Origin: Microbispora triticiradicis
GTDB taxonomy: Bacteria; Actinomycetota; Actinomycetes; Streptosporangiales; Streptosporangiaceae
Direction: 5' to 3'
NCBI GenBank assembly: GCA_003260025.2
Contig: QFZU02000031.1
Location: 1-64,000, forward strand
Length of the DNA: 64,000 nucleotides
Shown: piece after piece, positions 10,087 to 18,684 of the stretch
Layout of the letters: the number at the start of each line of letters is the position of its first letter
Position numbering within the stretch: the first letter of the stretch is position 1
Notes under the pieces: generated by a model
The model's database searches: none
Told to the model about the DNA's origin: nothing
The model's input: only the letters and a program-made list of their open reading frames with translations
Program-made: the position numbers and the translations under genes

Positions 10087-10278
10087 TCTCCGTGGTTCCC
10101 CCTGATCGCCCTGGCCGGGCACACAGCCGGTGTACAGCCCGGCACCTCTACCGCACGGCTTCGCGGTCGCCCGCTTCCCGCCGCCCGGCCTGAGAATAAA
10201 CCGATCGGTGTCAAGCCGGCTCTGGAGAAGGAGTGGGGGCACCGGCTCGGTCGGCGGTGCGGACGGCGATCGCGCCGG

Positions 10279-10986
10279 TCAAGGCCGGTCGCTCTGGGGG
10301 GAGGAGCGCAGTTCGACGCAGCACTCTCCCGGCCGGGGCACCAGGACGGCCTGCACCTTCGCGGCCTCCAGGCCGGTGAGCACGCCGTCGAGGAAGGCGT
10401 GGTTGATCCCGCAGACCAGTTCGGGGGCCCGCGCCGCGAGCGGATGGAACGGGCAGTTGCGCAGCCGTACGCAGGTGGCGGACTCCCGGCTGGGCTCGAA
10501 GCCGTGCCGCGACAGCAGGCCTTCGAGCAGCGTGAGGGCGCGTTCCGCGCCGAGCCGGCCGGGCTTGGCCCGGGCGCGTTCCGAGGCGCCGAGCTCTTCG
10601 CCGCGCCGGCCGGCCACCCGTACCGCCGACTGACGGGCGCTCTCACCTTCGCCCTCCGCGAGGACGGCATCCATGAGGATGCCGGCCAGCACCTCGTGCC
10701 GCCGTTCGGGGATGGTGACCTGGATGTCGGTCTCGGCCGGCTCGTAGACCTTCGGCGTGCGGCCGACCTTGCGGATGCCGCCCACCGGCTCGTAACGGGC
10801 GCGCAGCAGCCCGGCGTCCACCAGTTTGTCCAGGTGGAAGGCCGCCAGCTTGCGGGAGATCCCGACCGAGGCGGCGGCCTCGTCACGGGTCACCGGGCGG
10901 CGCGCCCTGCGGATGTAGGCGTACATGCCCCGGCGCAGCACGTCGTCGAGCGCGGCCACCGCAGTGATCGCGGGATCGGTCGTCAC
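10279..10986 (-). CDS. Helix-turn-helix regulator with cysteine-rich C-terminus (SufR-like)
   Basis: 235 residues from GTG 10986. An N-terminal winged helix-turn-helix (RDEAAASVGISRKLAAFHLDKL, residues about 30-50) is followed by a C-terminal domain with a Cys cluster: C-x5-CPFH, then a Cys about 14 residues later and a CC pair near the end. That pattern recalls SufR-type iron-sulfur sensing regulators. It is divergent from the DUF2231 operon, and a palindrome lies between them, so it probably controls that operon and itself. The start is uncertain: an ATG at 11079 is in frame but would overlap the shared promoter region. Confidence 0.72.
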   Translation of the reverse strand: MTTDPAITAVAALDDVLRRGMYAYIRRARRPVTRDEAAASVGISRKLAAFHLDKLVDAGLLRARYEPVGGIRKVGRTPKVYEPAETDIQVTIPERRHEVLAGILMDAVLAEGEGESARQSAVRVAGRRGEELGASERARAKPGRLGAERALTLLEGLLSRHGFEPSRESATCVRLRNCPFHPLAARAPELVCGINHAFLDGVLTGLEAAKVQAVLVPRPGECCVELRSSPQSDRP

Positions 10987-11050
10987 CCGGTCACAATAAC
11001 GCCCGCGACTGCGGTCGGAAAATCTCAAGCCCTTCAGTTCGCGGAGTCCC

Positions 11051-11086
11051 TTGACCACCGGAGCGAATAAGACCAACATTTGTTGG
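11051..11086 (+). promoter_or_regulatory. Promoter and operator of the DUF2231 operon
   Basis: TTGACC (11051-11056) is followed at normal spacing by an AACATT -10 candidate (11075-11080). Across that -10 lies CCAACA-TT-TGTTGG (11073-11086), 6-bp arms with a 2-nt centre. The position is what one expects for a repressor operator, and the neighbouring divergent helix-turn-helix gene is the obvious candidate regulator. Confidence 0.5.
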
Positions 11087-11117
11087 CGTAACTAGCGGAC
11101 GCATGCGGAGGTCGACG

Positions 11118-11630
11118 ATGGCCGGTGGAGCACTGCACGAGGCGAAACGACCGGTCAGCGCGGTCCTGGCCGGGCCGTACGGTCATCCGTTCCATCCGAT
11201 GCTGGTCACGGTGCCCATCGGAGCCTGGGTGGCGAGCATGGTCTTCGACCTCGCCTCCAGGTTCGCGCCCGATGCTGGCTTCCTCGCCGAGGGCTCGAAG
11301 TGGCTGATCGCCATCGGCGTGCTCGGCGCGCTGGCCGCGGCGTCGGTCGGCTTCCTCGACCTGTTCGCCATCCCGGCCGGCACGCCGGCGTTCCGCACGG
11401 GTCTGCTCCACATGGGCCTGAACCTCGTGATCACCGCCGCGTACGCCGCCGGTTTCCTCTGGCGCCGGGCCGGCGAGGCGGCGGGCCCGGTCGAGCTCGG
11501 CCCGCTGCTGCTCTCGGCGGGCGGCCTGGCGCTGCTCGCGATCTCCGGCTACCTGGGCGGCAAGCTCGCCTACCGCTACGGCGTACGGGTGGCCGACGAG
11601 GTCACCCAGGCCGGCGGTTTCCGGCGCTGA
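11118..11630 (+). CDS. DUF2231-family membrane protein
   Basis: 170 residues with four hydrophobic helices and the family hallmark GHPFHPMLVTVPIGAW near the N-terminus, characteristic of DUF2231 inner-membrane proteins of unknown function. GGAGG at 11107-11111 sets the start at ATG 11118; the ATG at 11103 overlaps that site and is less likely. It is followed 33 nt later by another small membrane protein in what looks like one operon, next to a possible iron-sulfur regulator. That context hints at a redox or metal-stress role, which is inference only. Confidence 0.85.
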   Translation: MAGGALHEAKRPVSAVLAGPYGHPFHPMLVTVPIGAWVASMVFDLASRFAPDAGFLAEGSKWLIAIGVLGALAAASVGFLDLFAIPAGTPAFRTGLLHMGLNLVITAAYAAGFLWRRAGEAAGPVELGPLLLSAGGLALLAISGYLGGKLAYRYGVRVADEVTQAGGFRR

Positions 11631-11663
11631 CCCTCATCCACCATCACAGGAGGAGAACTCATC

Positions 11664-12092
11664 ATGGCTGTCGCGGCACTCGTCACCTGGCTGCTCACCG
11701 CAGTGGGCGGCTTCGTGATGCTGGGCGTCTGGATCGCCAGAGGCGGCCGGCGTACCAGCCGCTTCTCACCAGGGCTGATCTTCGGTCACTTCGCGCTGGC
11801 CGCCGCCGGGCTGGTGGTGTGGATCGTGTACCTGTTCGCCGGCATCGACGCTCTGGCGTGGGTCGCGCTGGTCCTGCTGGTCCCGGTCGCGCTGCTGGGC
11901 TTCGCGATGTTCGCCCGGTGGATCCCCGCCTACCGCTCCCGTACGGCGGTGGCCGGCGGGCCCGGCGCCACCGGTACGGCGGGACCGGCCGAGCGGCACT
12001 TCCCGGTCGTGATCGTGGCCGGACACGGCCTGCTGGCAGTGGTCACCGTGGTCCTGGTGCTGCTAACCGCGCTCGGCATGGGCGGCGGCTGA
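11664..12092 (+). CDS. Small four-helix membrane protein, function unknown
   Basis: 142 residues with four hydrophobic segments (about 5-25, 35-57, 62-82 and 112-138) and a Gly/Ala-rich loop between helices 3 and 4. I recognise no named family. An AGGAGGAG ribosome site precedes ATG 11664. It follows the DUF2231 gene closely and is probably cotranscribed with it. Confidence 0.75.
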   Translation: MAVAALVTWLLTAVGGFVMLGVWIARGGRRTSRFSPGLIFGHFALAAAGLVVWIVYLFAGIDALAWVALVLLVPVALLGFAMFARWIPAYRSRTAVAGGPGATGTAGPAERHFPVVIVAGHGLLAVVTVVLVLLTALGMGGG

Positions 12093-12143
12093 CCGCGCTC
12101 CGGTACCCGGACGATCGACGAGCCGTGCGACGCGTGGACCTGG

Positions 12144-12160
12144 CCGCCGCCGAGCGGCGG
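12144..12160. terminator. GC-rich hairpin between convergent genes
   Basis: CCGCCGC (12144-12150) and GCGGCGG (12154-12160) form a perfect 7-bp stem with a 3-nt loop. It sits between the convergent ends of the DUF2231 operon and the NRPS gene. No T-tract follows, so this is only a candidate bidirectional terminator. The rest of the gap 12093-12232 shows nothing else. Confidence 0.3.
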
Positions 12161-12232
12161 CGGACCGTCATCGTGCCCGAGCGGTCCGACCCCAGCCGTG
12201 CCGTGGCCCTGCTGAGGTGAACCCCCGGAGGC

Positions 12233-14998
12233 TCAGTCTCGGATGAGCACGTGCTCTCCGTTCCCGTGCACGCGCATCAGTTCTTCGAGGAGGGATCCCT
12301 TCGCAAGGGTGTGCGGCCCGTCGATCGGGCCGAGATTCGGTCCGGCCGCGCGGATCGCGGCGAGCCACCGTGGGTCCGACACGCCGGCGGCGCTCACGGC
12401 CTCGCACCACTGATCGAACTCCAGCACGTCGGCGGCGCCGATGCCGATCGCGTGGGCCAGTCGCTCAAGGTCGTAGATGTCATCGACGATGATCTGTTTC
12501 GTCGGTTCCGGGTGCGCGAGGCCGGCGACGACCCTGTCGACCACGGTCCGGACATCGCAGACCGGCAGGCCGCCGACGAGCCGGGGCAACGCGCCGATCT
12601 TCCGCGAGTGCCGGAGCAACTGGAAATACTTGTCGTTGGCGAGGAAGCCCCCTTCCTGGGGGCCGTGGCCGTACACCAGCGACATCCGGTGCACGTCGAC
12701 CGCGCAACCTGCCCTGGTCAGCTCGTCCAGATACATCTCGCACAGCAGCTTCGACTGCGAATACGGCTCCGGGACCGCCGCGACGCGCTCCACGGTCACG
12801 GGGTCGAACAGCGCTCCGCTCGAAGCGGCGGAGAGGAACGCGAACTTGCCGGCCCCCGCGGAGGATGCCGCGAGGGCCACCTGCTTCGTCGCGGCGACGT
12901 TCGTCGCGACCTGCCGTTCCAGCGGAAGGAGGTGGTTGACCTCGTATCCGCAGTGGATGACCGCGCCGAAGTCGAGTTCTCCGTTCTCCGCCGCTCTTCC
13001 GAGCTCCTCGAACGTGACGACGTCGACGGTCCGGTAGTCCTCGCTTCCGCGCCCCCACCGCTTGGCGTGTACCGCCGGCAGCGCTTCCGGAACGCCGGTG
13101 GTGGCGACGTAGACGTGGTCGAAGACATCGAGCGCGCGGTCGAGCACACGTCCGCCCACGAAACCGGACGCGCCGGTGATCAGTACGCGTCGCCGATCGC
13201 CTTCCGCTCCGGCCCGGCGGGTGACCAACGCCACGTGCCAGGCGTCGAGCTCCTTCTCGGCGGCACGCACCACGGACGCGACGGTGCCGCTCCCCGGGTC
13301 CCGGCCTCCGTTGAGCGCCGCGACGAAACCGTTGACGGTGAAGTCGTAGTCAAGCGCTTCCAACGCCGTCTGAACGACCTCCTCGCCGTAGTACTCGCCA
13401 AGCCGCACCTGAAGGGAGACGAGCGTCAGAGACCCGCCGCCCGCGTCGTAGACGGACGCGTCAGGATCGAGTGCCTGTCCGAGCAACTCTTCGGCGATCC
13501 CTCGGACCCGATCGAAGTCGGTCACATCCGGTTCGGTGACCACGTCGGGGGAGAGCCTCCGGCCGTGCTCGTCACCGATCAAGCAGGCTATGGCGTTCTT
13601 GTCTGCCTTTCCACCCACCGTCAGAGGCATGGCGTCAAGCCGCACGACGAGATCGGGGAGCTCCCACATGGGCGCGAGCCGGCGCAGACGCGCCATGATC
13701 TCCGCTTCGCCGGGTCCGTCGACATGGGCGAGGACGAGGCGCCCGCCCGCGACGAGTACCGCGACACGGAAGCCGAGTCCCTGGGAGAAACGGGTCTCAA
13801 GGCCGGTCAGGTTGACCCGGTGACCCAGACGTTTGATCTGGTCGTCGGTACGGCCGATGTAGGAGAGCCGCCCGTTCGCGTAGGAGACGAGGTCTCCGGT
13901 GTGGTAGGCGGGAGCGTCGTCGATGGTGCGGAACCGGCTCGCCGTCGCTTCGCCGTCCCCGTGGTAGCCGAGGGCCACGCCTGGACCTACGATGACGAGC
14001 TCTCCCGTGCCGGAATCGGCGTACCGCCCGGTCTCCGCGTCGAAGATCCGCAGGCCGTACCCCTCGATCGGGGTACCGATGTCACCGACGTGCTCGATCA
14101 CTTCGGCGATGGAGAAGCACACGGTTCCCTCGGTCGGGCCGTAGGCGTTCAACACCCTGGCGTGCTTGAGCGCTCTTTCGCACTCCGGTTCGGTCAGCGC
14201 CTCGCCGGCGAAGACGACGGTGGAGAGCGTGCGGACGGCCTCCGGGGCCAGTCTGGCGTACACCGAAGGGGGCAGCGTGGCGAGGTCGCACTGGCGCGCG
14301 AGCAGACAGTCGTTCACCGCGCCCAGCCAGGAGCGATCCGTACGGTCGGGGACGACGATCGTGGCCCCCGCGTGGAGCGTGGCCACCAGTTCCGAGATCG
14401 AGGCGTCGAACGCGAGAGAGGAGAACTGGAGGACCCGCAGACCGGGGCGCAGGCCGAACGCCGCGGTCTGGGCCCGGCAGAGCGGTTCGAGCCCGCGGTG
14501 GCCGACGTCGACCAGTTTCGGTTCTCCGGTCGAGCCCGAGGTGAAGATCGAGTAGGCGACCGGTTCCCGGGTGTCCTCAAGCGTGGGCGCCACAGGCGCG
14601 TCGGCCGCGATCCGCTCCAGCGGACCCGCGACGATCACCTCGGCGTCGGTCAGCCGGCGCAGGGTGCCGGCGAGCTCCTCGTCGAAGCACACGACGACGG
14701 CCGGCTTGGCGCAGCGGATCTCCTGGCTGAGCCGGTCGACGGGGGAAAGAGCATGAACCGGTGTGTATATCAGCCCGGATCTCAATGTGGCGATCGCCCA
14801 GACGACGCTGGCGAGGCTGTGGTCTCCCACGATGACGGCCCGCTGTCCCGGCCGGGCGCTGCGGCTCAACCGGGCGATGACGCGCTGGGACAGCAGGTGC
14901 AGATCCGTGTAGTCGTAGGTCACGTTCCCGCTGATCAGAGCAGGAAGGCCAGGATGGCGGCACAGCGCTTGCTCGATGATCTCAGACATGCGCAACAT
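12233..14998 (-). CDS. NRPS-like protein: adenylation-thiolation-thioester reductase
   Basis: 921 residues in three parts. Residues 1 to about 490 are an adenylation domain (TSGSTGEPK, FDAS, NAYGPTE, YHTGDL, and Lys in VGGKADK). The ten specificity positions read by eye give D-A-S-T-V-A-A-V-C-K, which I recall as a tyrosine-type code. The carrier domain has GGGSL with Ser523 as phosphopantetheine site. From about 600 on is an NAD(P)-dependent Rossmann reductase (TGASGFVGGR, later YSQSKLLCE with the Tyr and Lys of the active site). This is the architecture of CmlP of chloramphenicol biosynthesis: activate an aromatic amino acid, hold it for tailoring, then release it reductively as aldehyde or alcohol. 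It is divergent from the rest of the cluster. An alternative start is ATG 14989. Confidence 0.93.
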   Translation of the reverse strand: MLRMSEIIEQALCRHPGLPALISGNVTYDYTDLHLLSQRVIARLSRSARPGQRAVIVGDHSLASVVWAIATLRSGLIYTPVHALSPVDRLSQEIRCAKPAVVVCFDEELAGTLRRLTDAEVIVAGPLERIAADAPVAPTLEDTREPVAYSIFTSGSTGEPKLVDVGHRGLEPLCRAQTAAFGLRPGLRVLQFSSLAFDASISELVATLHAGATIVVPDRTDRSWLGAVNDCLLARQCDLATLPPSVYARLAPEAVRTLSTVVFAGEALTEPECERALKHARVLNAYGPTEGTVCFSIAEVIEHVGDIGTPIEGYGLRIFDAETGRYADSGTGELVIVGPGVALGYHGDGEATASRFRTIDDAPAYHTGDLVSYANGRLSYIGRTDDQIKRLGHRVNLTGLETRFSQGLGFRVAVLVAGGRLVLAHVDGPGEAEIMARLRRLAPMWELPDLVVRLDAMPLTVGGKADKNAIACLIGDEHGRRLSPDVVTEPDVTDFDRVRGIAEELLGQALDPDASVYDAGGGSLTLVSLQVRLGEYYGEEVVQTALEALDYDFTVNGFVAALNGGRDPGSGTVASVVRAAEKELDAWHVALVTRRAGAEGDRRRVLITGASGFVGGRVLDRALDVFDHVYVATTGVPEALPAVHAKRWGRGSEDYRTVDVVTFEELGRAAENGELDFGAVIHCGYEVNHLLPLERQVATNVAATKQVALAASSAGAGKFAFLSAASSGALFDPVTVERVAAVPEPYSQSKLLCEMYLDELTRAGCAVDVHRMSLVYGHGPQEGGFLANDKYFQLLRHSRKIGALPRLVGGLPVCDVRTVVDRVVAGLAHPEPTKQIIVDDIYDLERLAHAIGIGAADVLEFDQWCEAVSAAGVSDPRWLAAIRAAGPNLGPIDGPHTLAKGSLLEELMRVHGNGEHVLIRD

Positions 14999-15394
14999 CT
15001 ACTTGGCAAGCCTTTCACATGTGTGTCCGGTGATCCGAGAGATTGAGTGGCCTCGGAAGCTCCCTGTTCGAGCCGCAACCTGGGCCGGCCGTCGCCGTTG
15101 AATCGATGCGTATTCGGGCCTCGGCCTTTCGGCGAGACCACAGGAATTTGGTCACTTCACGTGCAGAAGGGTGGTGACCAGGTTCAGCCAGGAGGAGCCG
15201 GTCGGGGTGAAGTGGAGGCGGAAGCGCGGGTGGGCCGGCCTCCAACATTGTTCGCATGGCGGTGTTGAAAACGTAGCAGGATCGGCCGATACGCGTAAGA
15301 GCTGAACGACGGGGATCCCGCGTGCGTTGACAGCTCCGAAACCGGCTGCCTAGTGTCACGTGAAGTTGTCCGGCTGGAGAATGAGGGAAGGCCA
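14999..15394. other. Divergent promoter region between NRPS and condensation gene
   Basis: About 396 nt with no convincing gene. On the plus strand it holds a strong promoter (described separately). On the minus strand no clear -35/-10 pair stands out for the NRPS gene, and only a weak AAAGG-type ribosome site precedes it, which would fit activator-dependent expression. No complete StrR-type operator is present here. Confidence 0.6.
15327..15356 (+). promoter_or_regulatory. Consensus promoter for the condensation-formyltransferase operon
   Basis: TTGACA (15327-15332) and TAGTGT (15351-15356) are 18 nt apart, close to consensus. Transcription should start near 15363, which rules out the in-frame GTG at 15353 and supports GTG 15395, preceded by GAGGGAAGG, as the real start of the next gene. 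Confidence 0.65.
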
Positions 15395-16549
15395 GTGGAA
15401 TACGCCCTGCGCGGCGGTGCGCCTCCCACCCTTCGGGAGATTCACCGATTTTCCTCTCAGTTGAACCTCGAATGCGATATCAATCATCGCGCGGCTTACC
15501 TGGGTGATGTCCGGGGCGATCCCATGGCGCTGCGGTTTGAATTCCTCGCCATGATCAGGCAAACGGGTGTCACCCGCGCCCTCGCGTATGCACTGGATAT
15601 CCCCGAGGAATCGGTGACGACAGGGTTCGAGGTCGGCCGGCGCCCTTTGCCGGACGATCCGGACCTGATCGCGGAAGCTGCGACGTCCTATCACAACGCG
15701 CATCCGCTGGCCCTCAACGAGGTGCTGCGTGTCTGGCTCCAGCTCGTCGAGGGCGGAAAGTCCCTGCTCTTCTGCAAGCTGAATCATCTCTCCACCGACG
15801 CACGGGACGCGGCGGAGCTCTTCGCCGGGATTCGCGGTTACTTCGGCCGCCGGACCGCGATGTCCTCCGGAGGCTTCTCGCAGACGCCGGAATACCACCG
15901 GCGCTTCGACGACCTGCCGCGCGCCGACCTCGATGCCGTCGAGAAGGCGCTGGGCGAGGTGGCGACACCCGGGATCCGCGGGATTCCACTGATCGCCAGG
16001 GCGCGGACCCGCCAATTCGCGATCCGGGACGGCCTGACCTTCGACGAGGTCCTGGCGTCGGTCGCCCGGGCGCTGGCGCCGTGGGCCGGAAGCCAGGTGG
16101 TGCTCCACTATCCGTACACGCACAAGACGTTCCGCGCCGCGCCGGGGCCGTTCGTGGAGATCAAACCGCTCGTCGTCGACGTGGCCGCACTGGAGAGCGA
16201 CGGACCGCCCGGCCTGCGCCGCCGGCGACAGGTTCTGGAGAGTTCCGGCCGCTTCGACGCCAGCGAGCTGACCGGATTCAACGCGGAACTCAAGCGGCGC
16301 AGGGTCCCACGCGTCATCGTGTCGGACACCACGCTTTTCCGTCCGGAGGGTACGGAATGGCAGTGGGTGCCCACAAGAAGCGCGCGCACGTATGACGACC
16401 TGAAATTCTACGTGGACCGCACCCGGGGCCATGGTCTGGCTCGGGTCCAGTACAAAGAGGGGTTTCTCGGATCCGGCGTACTGGAGGACGTCGTCGCGCG
16501 GGTCCAAGCGGGAATCGGATGTGCGTCAGGAAGCGATCGGCATCCCTAG
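15395..16549 (+). CDS. Free-standing NRPS condensation-domain-like acyltransferase
   Basis: 384 residues from GTG 15395. The overall pattern is that of a condensation/acyltransferase superfamily protein (IHRFSSQLNLECDINHRA near the start). The HHxxxDG motif is present in degenerate form as NHLSTDA at about residue 130: the second His, the catalytic one, and the Asp are kept while the first His and Gly are not. Such stand-alone domains join an acyl group or second amino acid to a carrier-bound amino acid, as CmlK-type chemistry does in chloramphenicol. It shares an operon with the formyltransferase 34 nt downstream. The family is divergent, so the function is inferred. Confidence 0.65.
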   Translation: MEYALRGGAPPTLREIHRFSSQLNLECDINHRAAYLGDVRGDPMALRFEFLAMIRQTGVTRALAYALDIPEESVTTGFEVGRRPLPDDPDLIAEAATSYHNAHPLALNEVLRVWLQLVEGGKSLLFCKLNHLSTDARDAAELFAGIRGYFGRRTAMSSGGFSQTPEYHRRFDDLPRADLDAVEKALGEVATPGIRGIPLIARARTRQFAIRDGLTFDEVLASVARALAPWAGSQVVLHYPYTHKTFRAAPGPFVEIKPLVVDVAALESDGPPGLRRRRQVLESSGRFDASELTGFNAELKRRRVPRVIVSDTTLFRPEGTEWQWVPTRSARTYDDLKFYVDRTRGHGLARVQYKEGFLGSGVLEDVVARVQAGIGCASGSDRHP

Positions 16550-16583
16550 CTCTTCGGTGACAGGTCATGCAGGAGGTGGAGTC

Positions 16584-17303
16584 GTGAATATCTTCCTATC
16601 CGGGCAGGGAGGGTTCGCCACCGCGATGGCGGAGGCGCTTCAGGCCGATCGGCATCAGATCGTCGGTGTCTCCTCGCCGCCCCTGAAGGCGCGCCACGGG
16701 GACGAGGACAACCCCCTGGCCTGGGACAGGCTGCGCTCCTGGGCGTGTCCCCGACGTGTTCCGTGGGTCCCGGCCGCGTTACTCCGTGCGCATCAGATTC
16801 CGGAGCACACGGACGTCGTTCTCGCCGCGCATTCGCACGCGTTCATCGGGCGGGCGACCCGGGCACGGGCGAGGGTGGCCAGTCTCGGGTACCACCCGAG
16901 CCTCCTGCCGCTGCACAGAGGCAGGGATGCGATCAGGTGGACCATACGGGACGGCGACCGGGTGAGCGGTGGCACGGTCTACCACCTCACGGAACGGACG
17001 GATGCCGGCCCCATCGCGGCTCAGGAGCACGTTCTGGTGCCGCCGGGCGTCGATGCGCAGTACCTGTGGCGCGAACTGCTCGCCCCGCTCGGCATCCGGC
17101 TGGTTCTGCGAACCCTGCGCGACCTCGAACGGGGGGTGCGCATCGAGGTTCCGCAGGACGAGGCGCTCGCCACCTGGGAGCCGGCGATGGACGCCCTGCC
17201 CTTGTTCAAACCCGAACTCGGCGCTCTCACCGCCGCGTCCTCCGCCCAGGTCATCAGTGATCGCTGGGCACTGGTCGACCACGGCGCCCGCCCTGTGGAC
17301 TGA
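16584..17303 (+). CDS. Formyltransferase (PurN/Fmt-like)
   Basis: 239 residues. The N10-formyltetrahydrofolate formyltransferase core is clear: YHPSLLPLHRGRDAIRW around residues 110-126, then GGTVYHLTERTDAGPI with the Asp of the active site. The Asn of the classic N-x-H motif is Gly here, as in the subfamily with the YHPSLLP-HRGRDA signature. A perfect AGGAGGTGGA ribosome site precedes GTG 16584. In this cluster it probably N-formylates an amine of the product or of an amino-sugar; the housekeeping Fmt would be elsewhere. It lacks the C-terminal tRNA-binding domain of true Fmt. Confidence 0.85.
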   Translation: MNIFLSGQGGFATAMAEALQADRHQIVGVSSPPLKARHGDEDNPLAWDRLRSWACPRRVPWVPAALLRAHQIPEHTDVVLAAHSHAFIGRATRARARVASLGYHPSLLPLHRGRDAIRWTIRDGDRVSGGTVYHLTERTDAGPIAAQEHVLVPPGVDAQYLWRELLAPLGIRLVLRTLRDLERGVRIEVPQDEALATWEPAMDALPLFKPELGALTAASSAQVISDRWALVDHGARPVD

Positions 17304-17502
17304 CGAGACGAGGAGGACGCGTCCGATCGTGTCTCCGGCCCGCATCGCCTGGCAGCGCCGCGCGGCCGTGAGGCCAGCGTAATTCTTCGGCGGAGGACCG
17401 GGAAGCTCTGTGGACGCCCGCAGGGCCCGACCGGCGGCCTCTCGTACGCACGGTGGCGGCGGGAGGCGATGAAACCGCTCTCCCCTTCGTCAAACAGGTC
17501 AC

Positions 17503-17600
17503 TTGACGGATGGTCAACGATCTTATTACGCTTTCGACGCGGCATGATCAATATGGGAAATCTCCACATTGCTCATGCGTGCTTGCAAAGACAGTATCAC
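17503..17600 (+). promoter_or_regulatory. AT-rich promoter region of the StrR-type activator
   Basis: This stretch is clearly richer in A+T than its surroundings. TTGAC-N5-GTCAA (17503-17517) is a perfect short inverted repeat overlapping a TTGACG -35 candidate. A second candidate pair, TTGCTC and CAGTAT with 17-nt spacing, lies near 17570-17598 just before the preferred start. The whole gap 17304-17625 contains no gene. It is likely where the pathway activator gene is itself controlled. Confidence 0.45.
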
Positions 17601-17625
17601 GTCTTGCACGGGGGTATATCTGCTC

Positions 17626-18684
17626 GTGGTCACTAAAAAACAGGAAGCCCAGCAGAAACAGAGCGCCTTGGCCCGGGATCTTCTTTCCGACGCTTGTTCG
17701 ACCTTCGTGGTTCCCATCTCCGCGCTTCTCCCGGCCGATTCACCCAGATTAGCCGGAGAAAGCGCCGAACACACGCGTATGCTCGCTGAATCCGAGGCTG
17801 AACTCCCCCCGATCATCGTCCACCGGCCGAGCATGCGGGTGATCGACGGTATGCACCGGCTCCAGGCGGCCGTGCTGCGGGGCTCCGAGACCATCGAAGT
17901 GCGGTTCGTCGAGGACGGGGAGGGCCACGACCTGTTCGTCCTGGCGGTGGCGGCGAACATCAGGCACGGTCTGCCGCTCACCCGGGCCGACCGTCAAGCC
18001 GCTGCCGAACGCATCGTCTGCTCCCATCCGCAGTGGTCGGACCGCGCCATCGCGCGGGCGACCGGCATAGCCACCAAGACGGTGTCCGCGATCCGGGCAC
18101 GTCTCGCGGACCGGATCCCCGAAACGCGGGGCAGGATCGGACGGGACGGCAGACTGAGACCACTCGACGGGACCGAGGGACGCATCCTGGCCGGCGAGAT
18201 CCTGCGCGCGGATCCGGACGCCTCGATCAGGCGGGTGGCGAAAGAGGCGGGAATCTCCGTTGGCACCGCGTTCGACGTGCGCAGACGCATCATGAGCGGA
18301 GAGGACCCCGCGCCGGCCGCCCTGGGCGGCGAGTGCGAGGAGCCACCGGCCGGCTCGCCGGTCCAGGAGGAGGCGGCGGCGCAGGACGTGTCCCGTGGCA
18401 CGTCGTCGCCGGCGCGGCGCCGGGCCCAGGGCAGGCGTGCGGCTCATGAGGCGTCGGACATCCTGAAGATGCTGATGAAAGACCCCTCTCTTCGGTACAC
18501 CGATTCCGGCCGCGTCCTGCTGCGCCGGTTGTCCAGCCTCGGAATCGGCATTCTCGAGTGGGAGGACAAGGTCGAGGCGGTGCCCAAGCACTGCGCCCAC
18601 GCCGTCGCCGATTACGCACGCCAGGTCGCCGACTCCTGGATGCAGTTCGCGGAGCAGTTGGAGTCGAGCGCGCCAGGCGCCTGA
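17626..18684 (+). CDS. StrR-family (ParB-like) pathway-specific transcriptional activator
   Basis: 352 residues from GTG 17626, the length of StrR. It has a ParB/sulfiredoxin-like N-domain (PISALLPADSPRL, then LPPIIVHRPSMRVIDGMHRL), a helix-turn-helix (DRAIARATGIATKTVSAIRARL), the family stretch GRDGRLRPLDGTEGR and a second helix-turn-helix (SIRRVAKEAGISVGTAF). These mark StrR/NovG/TeiR-type activators of antibiotic clusters rather than chromosome partition ParB. A StrR-type operator lies 19 nt after its stop codon. An upstream in-frame ATG (17569) is possible but would overlap the promoter region. It probably switches on the biosynthetic genes that follow. Confidence 0.92.
   Translation: MVTKKQEAQQKQSALARDLLSDACSTFVVPISALLPADSPRLAGESAEHTRMLAESEAELPPIIVHRPSMRVIDGMHRLQAAVLRGSETIEVRFVEDGEGHDLFVLAVAANIRHGLPLTRADRQAAAERIVCSHPQWSDRAIARATGIATKTVSAIRARLADRIPETRGRIGRDGRLRPLDGTEGRILAGEILRADPDASIRRVAKEAGISVGTAFDVRRRIMSGEDPAPAALGGECEEPPAGSPVQEEAAAQDVSRGTSSPARRRAQGRRAAHEASDILKMLMKDPSLRYTDSGRVLLRRLSSLGIGILEWEDKVEAVPKHCAHAVADYARQVADSWMQFAEQLESSAPGA

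Noticed and set aside
12125-12220. Short frame after the DUF2231 operon
   Set aside because: It overlaps a GC-rich hairpin, has no ribosome site and no similarity.
15439-15466. Second StrR-type operator (CAGTTGAAC at 15458-15466)
   Set aside because: The partner half is poor and the spacing is 10 instead of 11; it lies inside the condensation gene, where it encodes normal family residues.
16584-17303. Housekeeping methionyl-tRNA formyltransferase
   Set aside because: It lacks the C-terminal tRNA-binding domain and sits inside the biosynthetic cluster; def and other translation genes are absent.
17626-18684. ParB chromosome-partition protein
   Set aside because: The ParB-like domain is shared, but length, second helix-turn-helix, location and the adjacent operator fit StrR-type activators; no parA or parS is present.
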